A stretch of 64,000 nt of DNA, taken from positions 16,382,001 to 16,446,000 of the forward strand of contig NW_024466218.1 of assembly GCF_017591425.1 (NCBI RefSeq), in the 5' to 3' direction. The translations under genes and the position numbers were made by a program. Of this stretch, positions 21,760-34,039 are shown piece by piece. The DNA is from Ochotona curzoniae. Its lineage: Eukaryota; Chordata; Mammalia; Lagomorpha; Ochotonidae. Under the pieces are notes generated by a model that saw only the letters and a list, made by a program, of their open reading frames with translations, was not told the origin of the DNA and did not search any database. Every line of letters begins with the position of its first letter. Position 1 is the stretch's first letter.

Positions 21760-23580
21760 AGATAGAGACTTGTACACTAAATGTGATAAATCATTACTGA
21801 AAGAAATTGAAACAGATTTTCGTATGTGAAAATATATAAATTATTCATGATTTGAAAGAGTTAATATTATTATGACATAATGTTAAGGTTCTACTACTTA
21901 ATGCAATCCCTATAAAAATTCAAATGACATTTGTCATGGAAGTGAAAAAGCTCATTGCAAACTGATTTTCTAAAACTAGTGGTCCAAATGAAACCAAAAG
22001 CTATTCAATAGGAAGTATAAAATTTAAGACTCATTACTCTCACTTTTACAACTTAACACAAAACTAGATAGTAAATACAGTCTAGCATTGAACTAGGATA
22101 GACATATTAATGAAATGAAACCGTGTCTGTAATTATACCTACAAATTCATAGTCAATTAGTTTTGCCAAGGATTCTAAGATCATTTATTGGCAATGAATG
22201 GTCTCATCAATAAATGGTGCTGTGACAAATGAATATGCACATTCACCAAGGAAGAAATTGGACCTCTACCTCATATCATATGTAAATTCAGCCGAATCCA
22301 ATTGTTCAACATCCTACACATAAATAAACAAGCCATAAAACTCCTAGAAGAAAATTTAGAGATAAATTATTATGACATAAATTTGGCCTTTACGTACACA
22401 AAAGATGAACAGTAGAATGAAGAATAATATCCAAAAGTAAGAACAGTGAAGGAATATAAAATGATAAATTAGACTCCACCAAAGTTAAAAGTTTGTGCAT
22501 CAAGAGATTAGCAAAAAATAAAAATAACACACAGAATGGGAGAACATATTTGCAAGCCATATATCTGACAATGGTCCAAGATCTAAAAAATAAAAATAAA
22601 TCTTACAAGTAGCAAAAAAAGAGACAATGCAATTAGCAAAAAAAAAAAAAAAAAAAAGGAAGAAGAAGAGAAAAAGACAATGCAATGTTAAACCAAGCAG
22701 AAGACTTGAATAGCAGCTCTCCAAGGAATATATTCAAACGGCCACAGGGGTATGAATTGCATTCAAGATCATTATTTATTAGGGAATACAAATCAAAAGC
22801 CACAGGGAAATATTGTTTGGTATCTAGTAGTGTGGCACTAACAGAAAAGTGGACACTGTATTTGTTGGCAATTAAAATGTATATAAAATAATAGTAAATG
22901 TTGGCACAAATGTAAAGAAATTCAAATTCTCATGTATTACCCCTGAGAAATAGTTGTAAAGTGTTTAAAGTACTCTGAAAGAGAAGTTTGATAGTTCTTT
23001 AAAATTTAAACCTAGAATTATCATATGACCTAGAATTCTACTTCAAAGTAAATTCTCCAAATAATTAAAAATTGGTGCTCACTCACATATACATATTTAT
23101 AATATCATTATTCATGATAGCTAAAACATGAAAATAACTAAAATGTCCATCAAAAAAGGATGAATAAACAATGTGTCATATTAACTTAACATGACATGAT
23201 ATTTAGCTATAAAATTTGAACACTCATACATGCTATTACATAGTTGATATTCTAAAAGGTTTTGCTAAGTGAAAGATGCAAGACACAAAAGTTCACATAC
23301 GATTGGTATCCATCGGAGACATTCAGAGTAGACAAATCCTTCCATAGAAATAGAAGTTTAATCACTGATTGTCGAGGACTAGGGACTGCGAGAAATAGAG
23401 TAACTCCTTACTATTTACAGCTTTTCATTTTGGGGATGATGAAAATGTTACAACTCAATAGAGGTAGCTGAACATTCTTATGAAATGTACTAGCCACTAC
23501 TGAACAGTTTGCTTAGAAATTGTAAAATGTGGGTCATACGAATGCTGTCTTAATAAAAATATATATATAAATTAGTAAGA
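21760..23580 (+). mobile_element. Ancient L1M 3' half (ORF2 end and 3' UTR)
   Basis: Starts with 'gagacttgtacactaaatg' and 'cattactgaaagaaattgaa'. It continues through 'aatggtctcatcaataaatg', 'aaactcctagaagaaaattt', 'gcaagccatatatctgacaa', 'caaatcaaaagccacaggga' and 'aaaatgtccatcaaaaaagg' to 'ttgctaagtgaaagatgcaa', the classic order of the L1 ORF2 C-terminal region and 3' UTR. An A21-type run and a GAA tract interrupt it at about 22639-22672. The ORF2 portion is broken by many stops, so this is a fossil. Confidence 0.8.
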
Positions 23581-23599
23581 AAACATTTCTTATATTTGA

Positions 23600-23830
23600 A
23601 AGCACCACATATTGAGAGGAAGGAACAGATCAGGAGATTTACAGCTGCTGGTTAAGTCCCCAATGCCTGCATTGGTCAGTGTTGAATCAGAAACTCCAGC
23701 TGAACTTTTCACAAAGATGACAGCGAATCCACCACGTAGAAGAGCCATCATTTGTTGCCTTCCCAGAAAAGCAATTAGCAGGAAGATGAATTGAAAGTAG
23801 AGCATCTGGGACATGAACTAGAACTATACT
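23600..23830 (-). mobile_element. C-type SINE, older copy, antisense
   Basis: 'gctgctggttaagtcccca', 'tgcctgcattggtcagtgtt', 'tttgttgccttcccagaaaa', 'gcaattagcaggaagatgaa' and 'gggacatgaactagaacta' are the antisense older C-type SINE. Diverged. Confidence 0.6.
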
Positions 23831-24061
23831 ATAGGTTGCCTGTAGCTTAACCTGCTGTTCTCCAATGCTAGCACCCTAAAAGCATGTATATTTATCAAGC
23901 TGCTTTAATCCCTTCTACCAAAGAGTTACACAGAATCATCAAGCCAATCATTTTTCTTACATGTTACTAATATGTTTTTATGTTTCTTTTGGTAATGAAA
24001 ATAGTTCATGTGTTCTGTTTCCAACCAGAATTTCTTAACCCCAGGCTAAGATATTATTTTA

Positions 24062-24260
24062 TTTCTTAACCTGGGGCTACTGATATTATAGGCCAGATGC
24101 TTCTTTGTTGTGGGTGATCATTCTGTGTCATAGAATGCCAAGCACATCTCCCGTCCTCATGCGCAAGAAGTCAGTATTACTCCCAGTGCCAATTATGAGA
24201 AACAAACATTTCAAAATGTGCTCTGAGAGGCAAATTTGCCTCTTCTTGATTAAAAGATGT
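24062..24260 (+). mobile_element. MER5A-like hAT DNA transposon remnant
   Basis: 'tttcttaacctggggctact', 'gatattataggccagatgc', 'ttctttgttgtgggtgatca', 'cattctgtgtcatagaatg' and 'tctgagaggcaaatttgcc' follow the non-autonomous hAT-Charlie element MER5A from one end to the other. The first 30 bp has a partial second copy immediately upstream, at 24031-24061. Confidence 0.6.
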
Positions 24261-24534
24261 TTATCCGGGCTGTATCACTTCGTAAGCCATGGGAAAAAAA
24301 GTTTATGAAACTTAAAATTTTATGCATTCAGAGAAGTAAAAAAAATAGTGAATGATTTCATATAAAAACAGCCTTTTAAAAATGAAAACAAATTTGAACA
24401 CTGCTTCTTTCAGTATCTTACTCAACTCTATATGATGTAATTGGACGTGTTTGTGGATATATCTCATCTCACATGAAAAGTGCACTAGTACGTGTCTAGA
24501 ACAAGAGGAAGTACAATTCTGAGTATTGTCCTTT

Positions 24535-24695
24535 TTTTTTTTTCTTTTCAATATTAATTTACTTATTTGCTTTCCATTTTTGCTTGAAAGGGAGATCATT
24601 CATTCCCTGGATCACTTCCCAAATAAATGCTGGGGCTAGGCTAGGCCAAACTCAGAAGCTACTAGCTCAATCCGGTTCTCCCAGAAGGTTCCCCC
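24535..24695 (-). mobile_element. C-type SINE fragment, antisense
   Basis: T run, 'aatttacttatttgctttcc', 'ttgcttgaaagggagatcat', 'ggatcacttcccaaataaat' and 'aagctactagctcaatccgg' match the tail half of an antisense copy. The head half is missing. Confidence 0.55.
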
Positions 24696-24802
24696 ATACA
24701 TAACAAACTGCTTTACTTGCGAACAGTTTTTTACTGAGGAGCATTTTGAAGTGAGACAAAGTCAAACTATGTTATAGGAATTACAAATTGCTAATTCCTT
24801 TT

Positions 24803-25105
24803 AAAATTTGTTTATTTATTTGAAAGTCAGAGTTTCTGAGCGAGAGGAAATGTTCCAGGCACTAGTTCGCATCCTCACAGATGGGCACAGTCTGTAGTGC
24901 TGAGCCAGCTGAAGGCAGAAGACAGCAGCTTCGTGCTCATCTCCCAGGGTGATAGGGATCCAAACACATGGGGCATCTTTCATTGCTTTTCCCAAGTCAT
25001 GAACAGGGAGATGGATCAGAAAGGGAGCCCAAGGAACATGAATCGGTTTCCATATGGGATGCTGGCATCTCATCAGCAGATTTACTGCTACCCTAGGGAA
25101 CAGCG
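24803..25105 (-). mobile_element. C-type SINE, antisense
   Basis: 'tttgtttatttatttgaaag', 'gtgctgagccagctgaaggc', 'tgcttttcccaagtcatga', 'acagggagatggatcaga' and 'tttccatatgggatgctgg' are clear. A 166-codon minus-strand open frame (24816-25316) crosses this SINE and the adjoining L1. It is a chance frame. Confidence 0.75.
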
Positions 25106-25229
25106 ACCTAAATTTGCTAGTTTCTACATGGAACATGAATGCTGCCACTAACATCTGGCAAATCGTTTCTCTGTTTGCCTGACCCCCACATGTGGTTAAT
25201 GGTAATCTACTATGCTGATCCTTTGTCAT

Positions 25230-27370
25230 GCTGAGCACTTTGGGAATTACTACTGTAAAGTTGACTTCAACATAATCGATCTTTACGTAACATTTGTAGG
25301 GCAGGTTTGGAAGCATTATATTCTTTTAAATTTTCTTTACTGTGGAGGAATTTTATTTCATTTTCAAAGACAAAGGAAAGTTTTGCTGGGTATGTTATCC
25401 TGGGTCAACAATTTTTTTCTTTTAGAATCTGGAATATGTCACTCCATTCTCTTCTGGCCTGTAGTTTCCTGTGAGGGGTCTCTGGTGAGTTTAATTGGCA
25501 TTTCTTTATATGTCAATTGATTTTTTTCAGGTGCACATTTAAGGATCTTTTTCTTAGGTTCGATTGAAGAGAGCTTGATGATCATATGTCATGGTGAAGA
25601 TCGCTTTTGGTCAAGCCTGTTGGGAGTTTTGTACCCCTCCTGGATGTTGTTTCCCAATTCTTTCTCTAGAGTAGGGAAATTTTCCCTTATTATTTCATTG
25701 ACTATATTTTTAAATGCACCTTCTCTTTCCGTGCCTTCTGCAACTCCCATGACTTTTATATTTGGCCTGTTAATAGTGTCTTTCAATTCTTGAATCCTTT
25801 TTGTGGCCTGAACCAGGTCTGCTTCCAGCTTTTTGTTTGTTTCCCCCCTGGTGACAGGAAATATCTTCTAATTTTGAGATTCTTCTGCCACCTTTATTCT
25901 ATTTTGGAGACTGTCCACTGTACTTTTAACTTGCTCCACTGTTTTCTTCATTTCTGATATACCAGCTTTCATTTGATTCATTTCCAGTTCTTGAATTTCT
26001 TGAAAGCCTGCTTTACCTGCTTCTCATTGTTGATAAGAAGCTTTATAACAAGTGTTTTGAATTCTGCATCCCCCATTTTCTTGATGTCTTCCTCAGTGAA
26101 CTCTGAGGTTGGCAAAGGCTTTTGCTCCTTTGCAGGGGAGTCTTCAGTAATATTCATTGTGCCTCTGTCTCTTCTTTTGCTCTTGGTCATTGTACTTCTG
26201 GTTAGCAGAGTCTTTTCCTTGGAGCAGGTTTCTAAGCTGCATTACCCACAGGTCTACAATTTGATTTTACTTATTGCAGTTGGCATATGGCCCTTTGTTT
26301 GCAGTCACTTGTGTCACTTCCTCCAGCGAGTTCCAGGTCTGGGTTTTTATGTCAGATTTCCACCATGGTCTCTGTAGAGCCCCAACTCCTGGCTCACTAC
26401 TCTCCACCTCCTGTGATACCATGCTCAGGCTGCACCATTATCTGTACAACCTTTCTCCCACTTCCTGTTGGAGCAGTTCCCAGGATTGCGAGCAGCAGAC
26501 ACCAGGTGCCGTACATAGCTAGGTTTTTGTTGCTGGTGATCATGCCGGAACCTGTTGGCTGTTAGGTCTGAGGGCCTATTTTGACGCTTACAATGCCGTA
26601 GTCAGTGTTATTTTCCTGTGGGGCCAGTGCAATGCACTAATCTCTGTGAGTTCCTGCCAAGCTCAGCGCATGTGCAGCTCACTGTTGTCCCCTGCAATCT
26701 TAAATTCTTTGCCACACTGTAAGAACTGGTGCCTGATGTGCCACTACTAGAATTCTTAATCTGCTGGCCATGAGGTCTAAGGACTACCCGGACCTATCTT
26801 GGCTGGAACATATAGGATGCCACGTTGTTGCATTTCACTGAGCCAGAAATGAGTTCACTCCCAGCTCTGTGCATGCCCAGTCCTGCCCCATAGACCTTGC
26901 CTTCTTAAACAAAGTTGTGCTTAATTCAGCTCTAGGAGACAGACTGGGCTGTGAAATCCACCCTATTCCTGCACTCTCCATCTGGGACCTGCTGCTCCGT
27001 CTCTGCTCCTGATCAAATCAAACAGACTGGCAGGATGGGCAGTTCTTTGGGTTCACCTCCTGAGCTCCTGGTAAATGTCCCTTTCCCCCCTTGTTGCTGG
27101 TTGAGTTCAGGTTGCTTGTGGAGTTCAGATTGCCATTCACTGAATGCCACTGGGGTATCAGTCACTGCAACACCACACTGTTGTTTTCACTGCATTCCTG
27201 TGTCTGTCAGTCTCCAGGTACCTCTCTGCTATTGTTCTGTCCTCTTCTATTTCCCGGAATATGCCCTCTCTGCTTAACACTGGCTAATATTTCTCCGTCT
27301 GTTTAAACTTGTCCTTACCCTGTTTGCCCTCTTGATTCTCCCATTAAATTGCTCTTAAGTGTGAATCTTC
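25230..27370 (-). mobile_element. Lagomorph L1, 5' UTR plus ORF1, no ORF2
   Basis: The minus strand carries an L1-type 5' UTR from about 27370 to 26200, including (on the plus strand) 'ctgatcaaatcaaacagact' and 'tctttgggttcacctcctga'. ORF1-derived sequence follows, and then a stretch like 'tacccagcaaaactttcc' just downstream. No ORF2 (endonuclease or reverse transcriptase) follows before unrelated sequence and a SINE at 25105. This is unusual because ordinary L1 truncation removes the 5' end. Internal deletion, inversion during insertion, or an ORF1-only (HAL1-like) element are possible. Confidence 0.8.
25340..26190 (-). pseudogene. L1 ORF1 (RNA-binding protein) pseudogene
   Basis: The translated start at 26190 reads MTKSKRRDRG and continues with 'EEDIKKMGDAEFKTLVIKLL', the lagomorph-style ORF1 N-terminus that precedes the coiled coil. 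A second intact block at 25786-25589 contains RPNIKVMGVAEG and 'IRENFPTLEKEL', the start of the RRM-like domain. The two blocks lie in different frames and the coiled-coil region between them is broken. ORF1p is the trimeric RNA chaperone of the L1 ribonucleoprotein. This copy cannot make it. Confidence 0.82.
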
Positions 27371-27865
27371 TACTTGTCTTTTAAATTAAGGTGCTGTCAT
27401 TGATTGGTTGGTTTTGAGAAATTTATTCATTATGTGGTACCCATTGATTAAATGATTGCATGGCTTGAAATATGTGCTTTTCCTTCCTAGATATAACAGA
27501 TTTTTTTCCTATCAAATCATGATTTTTAATGGTATAGATGATAATAAGATGCTTTAAGGATACTTGGTGTTTCAAACAATGGAAAACCAAGCTCAAACTG
27601 ATAAAACCATAAAGAAGATTTTGGCTTTTATAGACAAAAATAGACTTAGCTCAACATCTGTGATTCTCTCTGCCAGACTTCCAAATTTTCAGTACCTGCA
27701 GAATGTTGGTTTTACTCTGAGGATGTAGAGAGAAAGTTGTTACTGTTTCAATACTGCTGTGAGAAAACATCCCAGGAAAACTGGGATCGGACCTGTTAGT
27801 TAAATTCTCCACCCCCAACTTCCTTCTTTTATTTATCTGAAGTTTGTTATGTCCATACTGGGGAC
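27371..27865. other. Unassigned spacer
   Basis: AT-rich, with no repeat or exon recognised between the L1 5' end and the next SINE. Confidence 0.4.
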
Positions 27866-28199
27866 CTGGCACTGACCCGTAGTCTAGCAGCTAAGGTTCT
27901 TACCTTACATATGCTGGGATCCCATATGTGTTCAGGTTCTTGTCGTGGTGGCCCCACTTCCCATACAGCTCCCTGTTTGTGGCCTGGGAAAGCAGTTGAG
28001 GACAGCCAAATGACTTGGGACCCCGCATGCATGTTGGAGACCTGGAAGAGGCTCCTGGTTCCTGGATTCAGATTGGCATAGCTCCGGCCATTATGGTTGC
28101 TTGGGGAGTGAGTCATCAGATGGAAAATCTTCCTCTCTGTCTCTCCTCCTCTTTGTATATCTAACTTTCCAATAAATAAATAAATCTTAAAAAAAAAAG
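27866..28199 (+). mobile_element. C-type SINE, near full length
   Basis: 'cgtagtctagcagctaagg', 'tgctgggatcccatatgtg', 'tggcctgggaaagcagttga', 'gaagaggctcctggttcctg', 'tgcttggggagtgagtcatc', 'cttcctctctgtctctcctc' and an 'aataaataaataaatc' tail. Moderately young. Confidence 0.92.
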
Positions 28200-29010
28200 A
28201 GAAAGAGGGAGTGGTTTTCTCTGGAAATTAGCCTACAGAGTTTAGCATCCTCTGAGTTACCAGGGTAGAACTGATGCCGGAAGAGAATCAGGGATAGAAG
28301 AGCTAATACATGCTGGAAAGGAATCAATATCATCTACTCTGTGTAATGAAATAATGAGACACTTGATTATATCATAACATTAACAACACATGTGTGCTTT
28401 GTATTTGTACTTTATGTGTGCAACCACTATTGTTGTTGAATCAATTATGAAGATTTTTTAACCTCTCCTTAATGCTTTCTGAATCCATGTTTATTTTACA
28501 AATCTCAATAGAAGTTTACATTACATTCTACAAAACAGTATCTCTTTGTTCAGTATGTTTTTGTCTTAATGTCTTCTCTTAGTTTTTTCTTTATCTTGGA
28601 AAGCCTATGGACATTCTATAACACATCTTAGCAATTATAAGTAGAATTTAGTTCTGTGTCATATTGTTCCTGTTCATGTTTTGTATATAATTCTGTGATA
28701 ACAGCTTTATATACGTGATAGCATTTGCAAATCAGATTTATATTTAAATATTCACATTCTTAGTTCTTCTGCTAGAATAGGAACTTGGAGGTGAGTTCAA
28801 GAATCTCTTAAACATCTTTATACATTTAGTAGTTAGCATGTCATGTCACTCAGGCATTCAGTAAACATTAAATGAATAAATTAGGCAACAGACATGCAAT
28901 TTGGATTTGATAAATTCAAATGTTAAAATGAAGTTCACATGAAGAATGGATTATGATGTATATCTTCAAGGTATATTAAATTAAAATGACATGTATTAAA
29001 AATCTTTTTG
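28200..29010. other. Unassigned AT-rich sequence
   Basis: A short L2/MIR-like tail ('aggcattcagtaaacatta', then 'aatgaata') lies at about 28850-28885. Otherwise nothing recognisable. Positions 28998-29010 form the left target duplication of the next SINE. Confidence 0.4.
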
Positions 29011-29333
29011 AAGGGCCCGGCGTGGTAACCTAGTGGCTAGAGTCCTCACCTTGCACATGCCAGGAGCCCATATGGGTTCCGGCTCTAATCCCAGCAGCCC
29101 CACTTCCCATCTAGCTTCCTGCTTGTAGTCTGGGAAAGCAGTTGAGGATGGCCTGAATCTTTGGGACCCTGCACCCACAGGGGTACCCAGAAGAGGCTCC
29201 TGGCTTCGGATCAGCGCAATTCCAGCTATTGCAGCTGCTTGGGGAGTGAATCATTGGACAGAAGATCTTCCTCTCTGTCTCTCCTCCTCTCTGTGCATCT
29301 GACTTTGCAATAAAAATAATAAATAAATGTTTA
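29011..29333 (+). mobile_element. C-type SINE, young, perfect 13-bp TSD
   Basis: Complete from 'aagggcccggcgtggtaacc' with B box 'ggctctaatcc', through 'gtctgggaaagcagttgagg' and 'cttggggagtgaatcattgg', to the A-rich tail. It is flanked by identical 'aaaaatctttttg' at 28998-29010 and 29334-29346. The intact TSD shows a retroposition event. Confidence 0.95.
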
Positions 29334-29346
29334 AAAAATCTTTTTG

Positions 29347-30189
29347 GAAAGGAATGCATACATATAGAAATAATGCCTTATTCTTACTAATGTTATCATT
29401 TCTTTTATTTAGTCAACATATACTTCGTATTTAGCGCAACTTAGGCATAACATATGGATGATATTGTACCATATACACCTTTTAAAAAGTCTTTGCCTGT
29501 TTTTATTGAGGCAAACAGCTATTTAGGATTATTTTCAAAGATGTCTCACATCTTTCCATCAACAGATGGAGTAATCCTAAAATGTGGACTTTTAAGACCA
29601 CAGACATCAAGGCCAACTGGACAAGGGAGTGGAGGTGGAGGGACATCTAGTTTTCCAGCCAGACATCCGAACTTCTGCAAACTGCTTTTGGATAGAAGGT
29701 TTCCCACATGGCCATGGACAGATTGAACCTAGTGCTGGCACAGTGTTTGCTTGCAGGAATCAGCTCCCAGGAACTTCAATTAGTATTTGGTGTGTGAACA
29801 TTAAACAATGCTAAGTCTGAAAACAATGCATCACCTGGCAGTTCCCAGGAAATAAGCAGAAGTCTGGCTGCAGGCCAGGGCAAGGGGCCAAATTACTCAT
29901 CAAGGACAATTCTTTACACAGAAATGACAGCAGGTCTGGGGACAGCAGGTATGACCTGAAGAGATAATGATATTAATTACATTTTGAAAATGGCTTGAGG
30001 ATAAAAGAGAAATTTTTTCCTTGCCTTCCTAATAACAGATTTTACTTTTACTCTTTACTTTTTCATAGTTGAAAGAAATGAATTTAGCAATAAAATAATA
30101 TTTTTTAGGGCACGCTAACATAAAATAAGCACACATCACAGAAGATGCTGTTGTTTGTTTTCAAGTGTGTGTTGACTTAGTATTCACCA
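29347..30189. other. Unassigned sequence
   Basis: No gene or named repeat. Overlapping open frames of 90 and 61 codons at 29454-29814 (+) run through a slightly GC-richer patch without recognisable features. Confidence 0.35.
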
Positions 30190-30350
30190 CTAACGTAAGG
30201 AACAGTTAGAATTATTATTACCATTTTATAGTGGAGAAAATGAAAACTGGAGTGATTAAGCAACATACAATTATTTGAGCATCAGGCTGTAAGCAATCAA
30301 TAGTGGAACTGGAAATCCAAAAATCATAATCTAAATCCAGAATCCCCTTG
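30190..30350 (+). mobile_element. MIR element
   Basis: 'attattaccattttatagtg', 'gagaaaatgaaaactggagt', 'gattaagcaacatacaa' and 'gtggaactggaaatcc' follow the MIR 3' core in order. Confidence 0.6.
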
Positions 30351-31555
30351 AAAGCAAAACTATTTCTTACATTCTGAAACAATAATTAAGAGATTGTATA
30401 ATTCATCTGGATGTAGAAACATCCCAGTGGAAGAAGTAAACTTCGACATAAAGTGAATCTCGTAAGGTGGTAGTGCAACGTCATCTTATGTGTAAGATTT
30501 GTTTCTCCTGCTACAGTGAGTGAATGCAGCCTGCTCCTCATACTTTTAATGCTTGAGACTGTACCTTTTGGATGATACATGTGCAAAATAGATACTATTG
30601 AATTATTATTGTTATCAATTCTTTACGTCCAAAAATTCCTGTCATTATTACCATAATCTTCATAACATGATTATTATTATTATCAACTTGGTAGAAGTCA
30701 TATAGAATCAAAGGGATTAATTAGAGCTAATAAGTTTTCCATGCTAATGACATGATGAATGAGTAAAATTATAAATACGAAGCCATTATTATGTCATTTT
30801 CTTCAATGTCAAATGAGACCTTTCTCAACCCAACACTGCCATGTCCTCCATTGATTAGTATCACCTCTAAAGATGGTAATTTATTTGGAATTGATCATCC
30901 ATTAATTAAACATTTTTAAATGCCAATATTTAAAACTGATTATTAAGACATGGGTTCACAAGCTGTTTCTATGTCTATTAGTTTCTTAAAGAAGTTTTTG
31001 ATGTTACAGTAATGCTAATATCCCAGGTTCATTGTTGAAAAGGGACTAAATACCCCAACTTTGACTTCTTCCAGTAGAAAAAATTATATAATTCATAAAT
31101 TCACAATTGCGTTCATGTTTTCAGATATATTGAGCATGTGCTATAATTCACAGTGCAACTCTATCATTGTCTCTGTTTGATAGGTGGAAAGATGAAACTC
31201 AATGACATAGGATAAGAGAAACTGAGGAACTAAACCAATCCAGATTTCTTTATTCTACTCCTTTACAAGGAGGAAAATTCCCCACCTGTTAGAAGGTGTA
31301 TTGCCTCCAGAAATATGAAGTCTACTCTCTATGGTTTATCTCATCCATAAAGTGTGCTTAAGTATGGTAACCATTGCTATGGCTGTCCTGCAAGCATAAA
31401 CACATTTACATATAAAATTCCCAGCACTATTTCTGGAAACTAGGATGTTAAATAGGCATTACATAATAATGAATATACTAAAGAAAATCTTCCTATAAAT
31501 TAAGTTACTTAGAAAAATTTGGGGAAAAGTGATGTGATAGTTTAGAAAGATTACT
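30351..31555. other. Unassigned AT-rich sequence
   Basis: No gene or clear transposon. A weak MIR-like stretch ('gataggtggaaagatgaaac') appears near 31180. Confidence 0.4.
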
Positions 31556-31857
31556 TTATTGTCTGCCACCATTGTGTAGCAGCAGCCTAATCTTCCCCCA
31601 ACAGGGGAATCTGTTTATGCCCTGGTTGTTCCATTTCTGATCCAGTTCCTTGCTTGAGGCATGGGAAAGCAGCTGAGGATTCCTCAAGTCCTTGAGCCCT
31701 TGCATCCGCTTTAAAGACTCAGAAGAAGTTACCAGCTCCATCCATTACAGCCAGTTGGGGAGTGAACAATAGAGGGAAGTTCTCTTTCTCTTCCTTCTCC
31801 TCCCCATCCCAAGTAACTCTGCTTTTCAAATAAAACATAAATCTTAAAAAAAAAACA
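31556..31857 (+). mobile_element. C-type SINE
   Basis: 'tctgatccagttccttgctt', 'atgggaaagcagctgaggat', 'gttggggagtgaacaat', 'ctctgcttttcaaataaaac' and an A10 tail. Good body, diverged head. Confidence 0.8.
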
Positions 31858-33539
31858 CTTTACTGTGAGCATGCACAGGAGAAAGGACTAATTAAATCTC
31901 AAACTAGCTAACAGAGAGGATGAGAACATCATAATAAAAAAATAATAATACTAACGATTGAAGTCGACGTACATGGGCTTTAATGTTGATAAATGCAGTT
32001 CTATTGTGTCTCTATCAAACTGTCCAGGAGTGAAAATCTAACATACGTTTGCATAGGTGTGACAGTGATTAGAGTAGTGAGTAATCTGTGAGATCATTAC
32101 ATAAAACCGTTTGAACCCAGCAAAGGCAACAAAAGCAATATGCGTGAGAACTAAAGGCAGAAAAAGAAATGGGAGCAGAAACTTCTTAGCAGGTATGTTT
32201 TTTAGCAAAACAAGGATTTTGTCAAACATAATGAAGACAGGATGTGACACCTGTTGATTGTGAAGCAACGGAGTTGGGAAATGCAGACAAGAGGGAGCAA
32301 GTAGTCAGTCTCTGCAGGAAGGCTGTGAATTTACCTTTGCCTCTTCAGCTTTTTGTCCATATCACAGAGACCAAGAATCTGTATCTTTAGGAAAAATATA
32401 TCATTATGTTCTATTGTTTTTAAAGGAAGAAATAGGAGTGATAACTGTCCAGTGCTTTCATTTTGTACAGCAGATTTCAGATGGGATTAGGGTGGGAAAT
32501 GTGGGGTTGAGAGATTGAGGCAAGTAGCAGAATTTTTTCTAGAAGTATTCCGGTTAAATGTTGTTATGTTGGAGCTTCATCTACGTAACCTTACATCTTG
32601 AGAATGCAGAACACCATTTAATAGGATAGCCCTCAAATACTGTTAAGCAAATCAGTGAACAATTAGAAAAAAAGTAGATACAGATTTGCTCTGATAAAAA
32701 ACTGTATTTGTGATTGTAGTTTTTCATAGATTCCAACCAGTTAGATGATGACCTAGGCAGGCAAAAAGAAAAGACATGCAAATGTCATATGATTTAGGCT
32801 TTTATTTCATGAACATCTTCATTCTGCTCTAATTTATGGATTGGTTAAATATATTCTGTAGTGCCTAAGCACCACTCAAAAACTCATGACTTAATAAAAA
32901 ATATTATCATTTGTTCACATCTCAGTGTGATATCCAGGATAGAAGAATCTCCCAGCTGACACTCTTCCAATGAAAGACCTGTGAGTGTTGGTTCTGTCTT
33001 TAGGGTGGCTCCAGTACCTCATGCGTGCAGATGAGGAAATGTTTTGTCTTTACAACTCTGCTGAAAGCACACTCAACAAGCTGTTGCTTTTCAATTCTGC
33101 TTTTAAGATGTCAAGTGTTTAAAATAGTCCTATTTATGAAACTGTGTGAAGGACGAAGCAGATTACTGACTGACATGTCAAATAGTGCCCTTTGAGGCCT
33201 ATGGTGGAGACATAGGTTTCTGAATTCAGCAAAATTGATTGCTAAGTGTATTAGCCTAATCCTGTTTGCTATAGTTGGTATCAAAAGGCATGACCTATGT
33301 ATTCAATACCTCTTATGTAACCAAAAATGATTGTTTATTTGCTTTGAAGGACTGAGAGCGTGTCATGTTCAGCTGGCACGCCGTCTATTTGCATGGCCAA
33401 TGAAATCCTCAACTGTTGAATATTTTGAACTGACATTATTTATAGTCTATGAATTAAAAAAAAAAGAAATGTAGGTATATACAAAGTCATTAAGGTGAAT
33501 TTATGACGGGTTTGCCTTTGGCTACCATGTGTGGAAAAC
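31858..33539. other. Unassigned AT-rich sequence
   Basis: About 1.7 kb with no gene, SINE or LINE I can identify. Open frames are 76 codons or fewer. Candidate single-copy sequence. Confidence 0.4.
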
Positions 33540-33745
33540 AAAACAAGGTATAGGGGAATTAAAGTCAAGAAGTAGACTAGTTAGGAGGTTATTGCAATAA
33601 TCCAAGTGAGAGATGAGGGTGGTTGGAGAAAAAAAGACAAGAGTATGGTAATAAGAAACAGGATAGTAGGTACACCTTACCAGATGACCAGTAAGTTTTG
33701 ATGAGGAAAACAAGAAAGTGGCAGAACTCAGCCTGACCAGGATAT
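33540..33745 (-). mobile_element. L2-like LINE fragment, antisense
   Basis: On the minus strand 'cacttggattattgcaataa', 'cctcctaactagtctact' is the characteristic ancient LINE2-like phrase. The frame (33522-33713) is a fossil of LINE coding sequence. Confidence 0.45.
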
Positions 33746-34039
33746 CCTTGTTCTGATGACTGAGTTTGCTGCACTATTCCTCTTAATTTTAGCTTAATTC
33801 TGCTTATACATGGGAAAAGAAAAGCCTTACAGGCTGTTGTTTGTGGCCCTCTCCCCAATTTTTTGATAAGACCTGGCTAGAAAGTACACTCTAGTTATTC
33901 ATGGATATAGGGAAGGATTCTGAGCACTTATCTTTTTCTTGCTTATGGTTGATGAGTAAATCACATTATAAATGGCCCAGTAGTCTTGAATTTGGTCATC
34001 TTACGCCTATTGTTTCCCAAGTGAATAGTATCGTTTCAC

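Noticed and set aside
24816..25316. 166-codon minus-strand open frame, the longest in the window
   Set aside because: It spans the antisense SINE at 24803-25105 and the edge of an L1, so it is a chance frame across two transposons.
29011..29120. tRNA gene
   Set aside because: The A- and B-box-like motifs belong to the tRNA-derived head of the C-type SINE, and the tRNA fold is not preserved.
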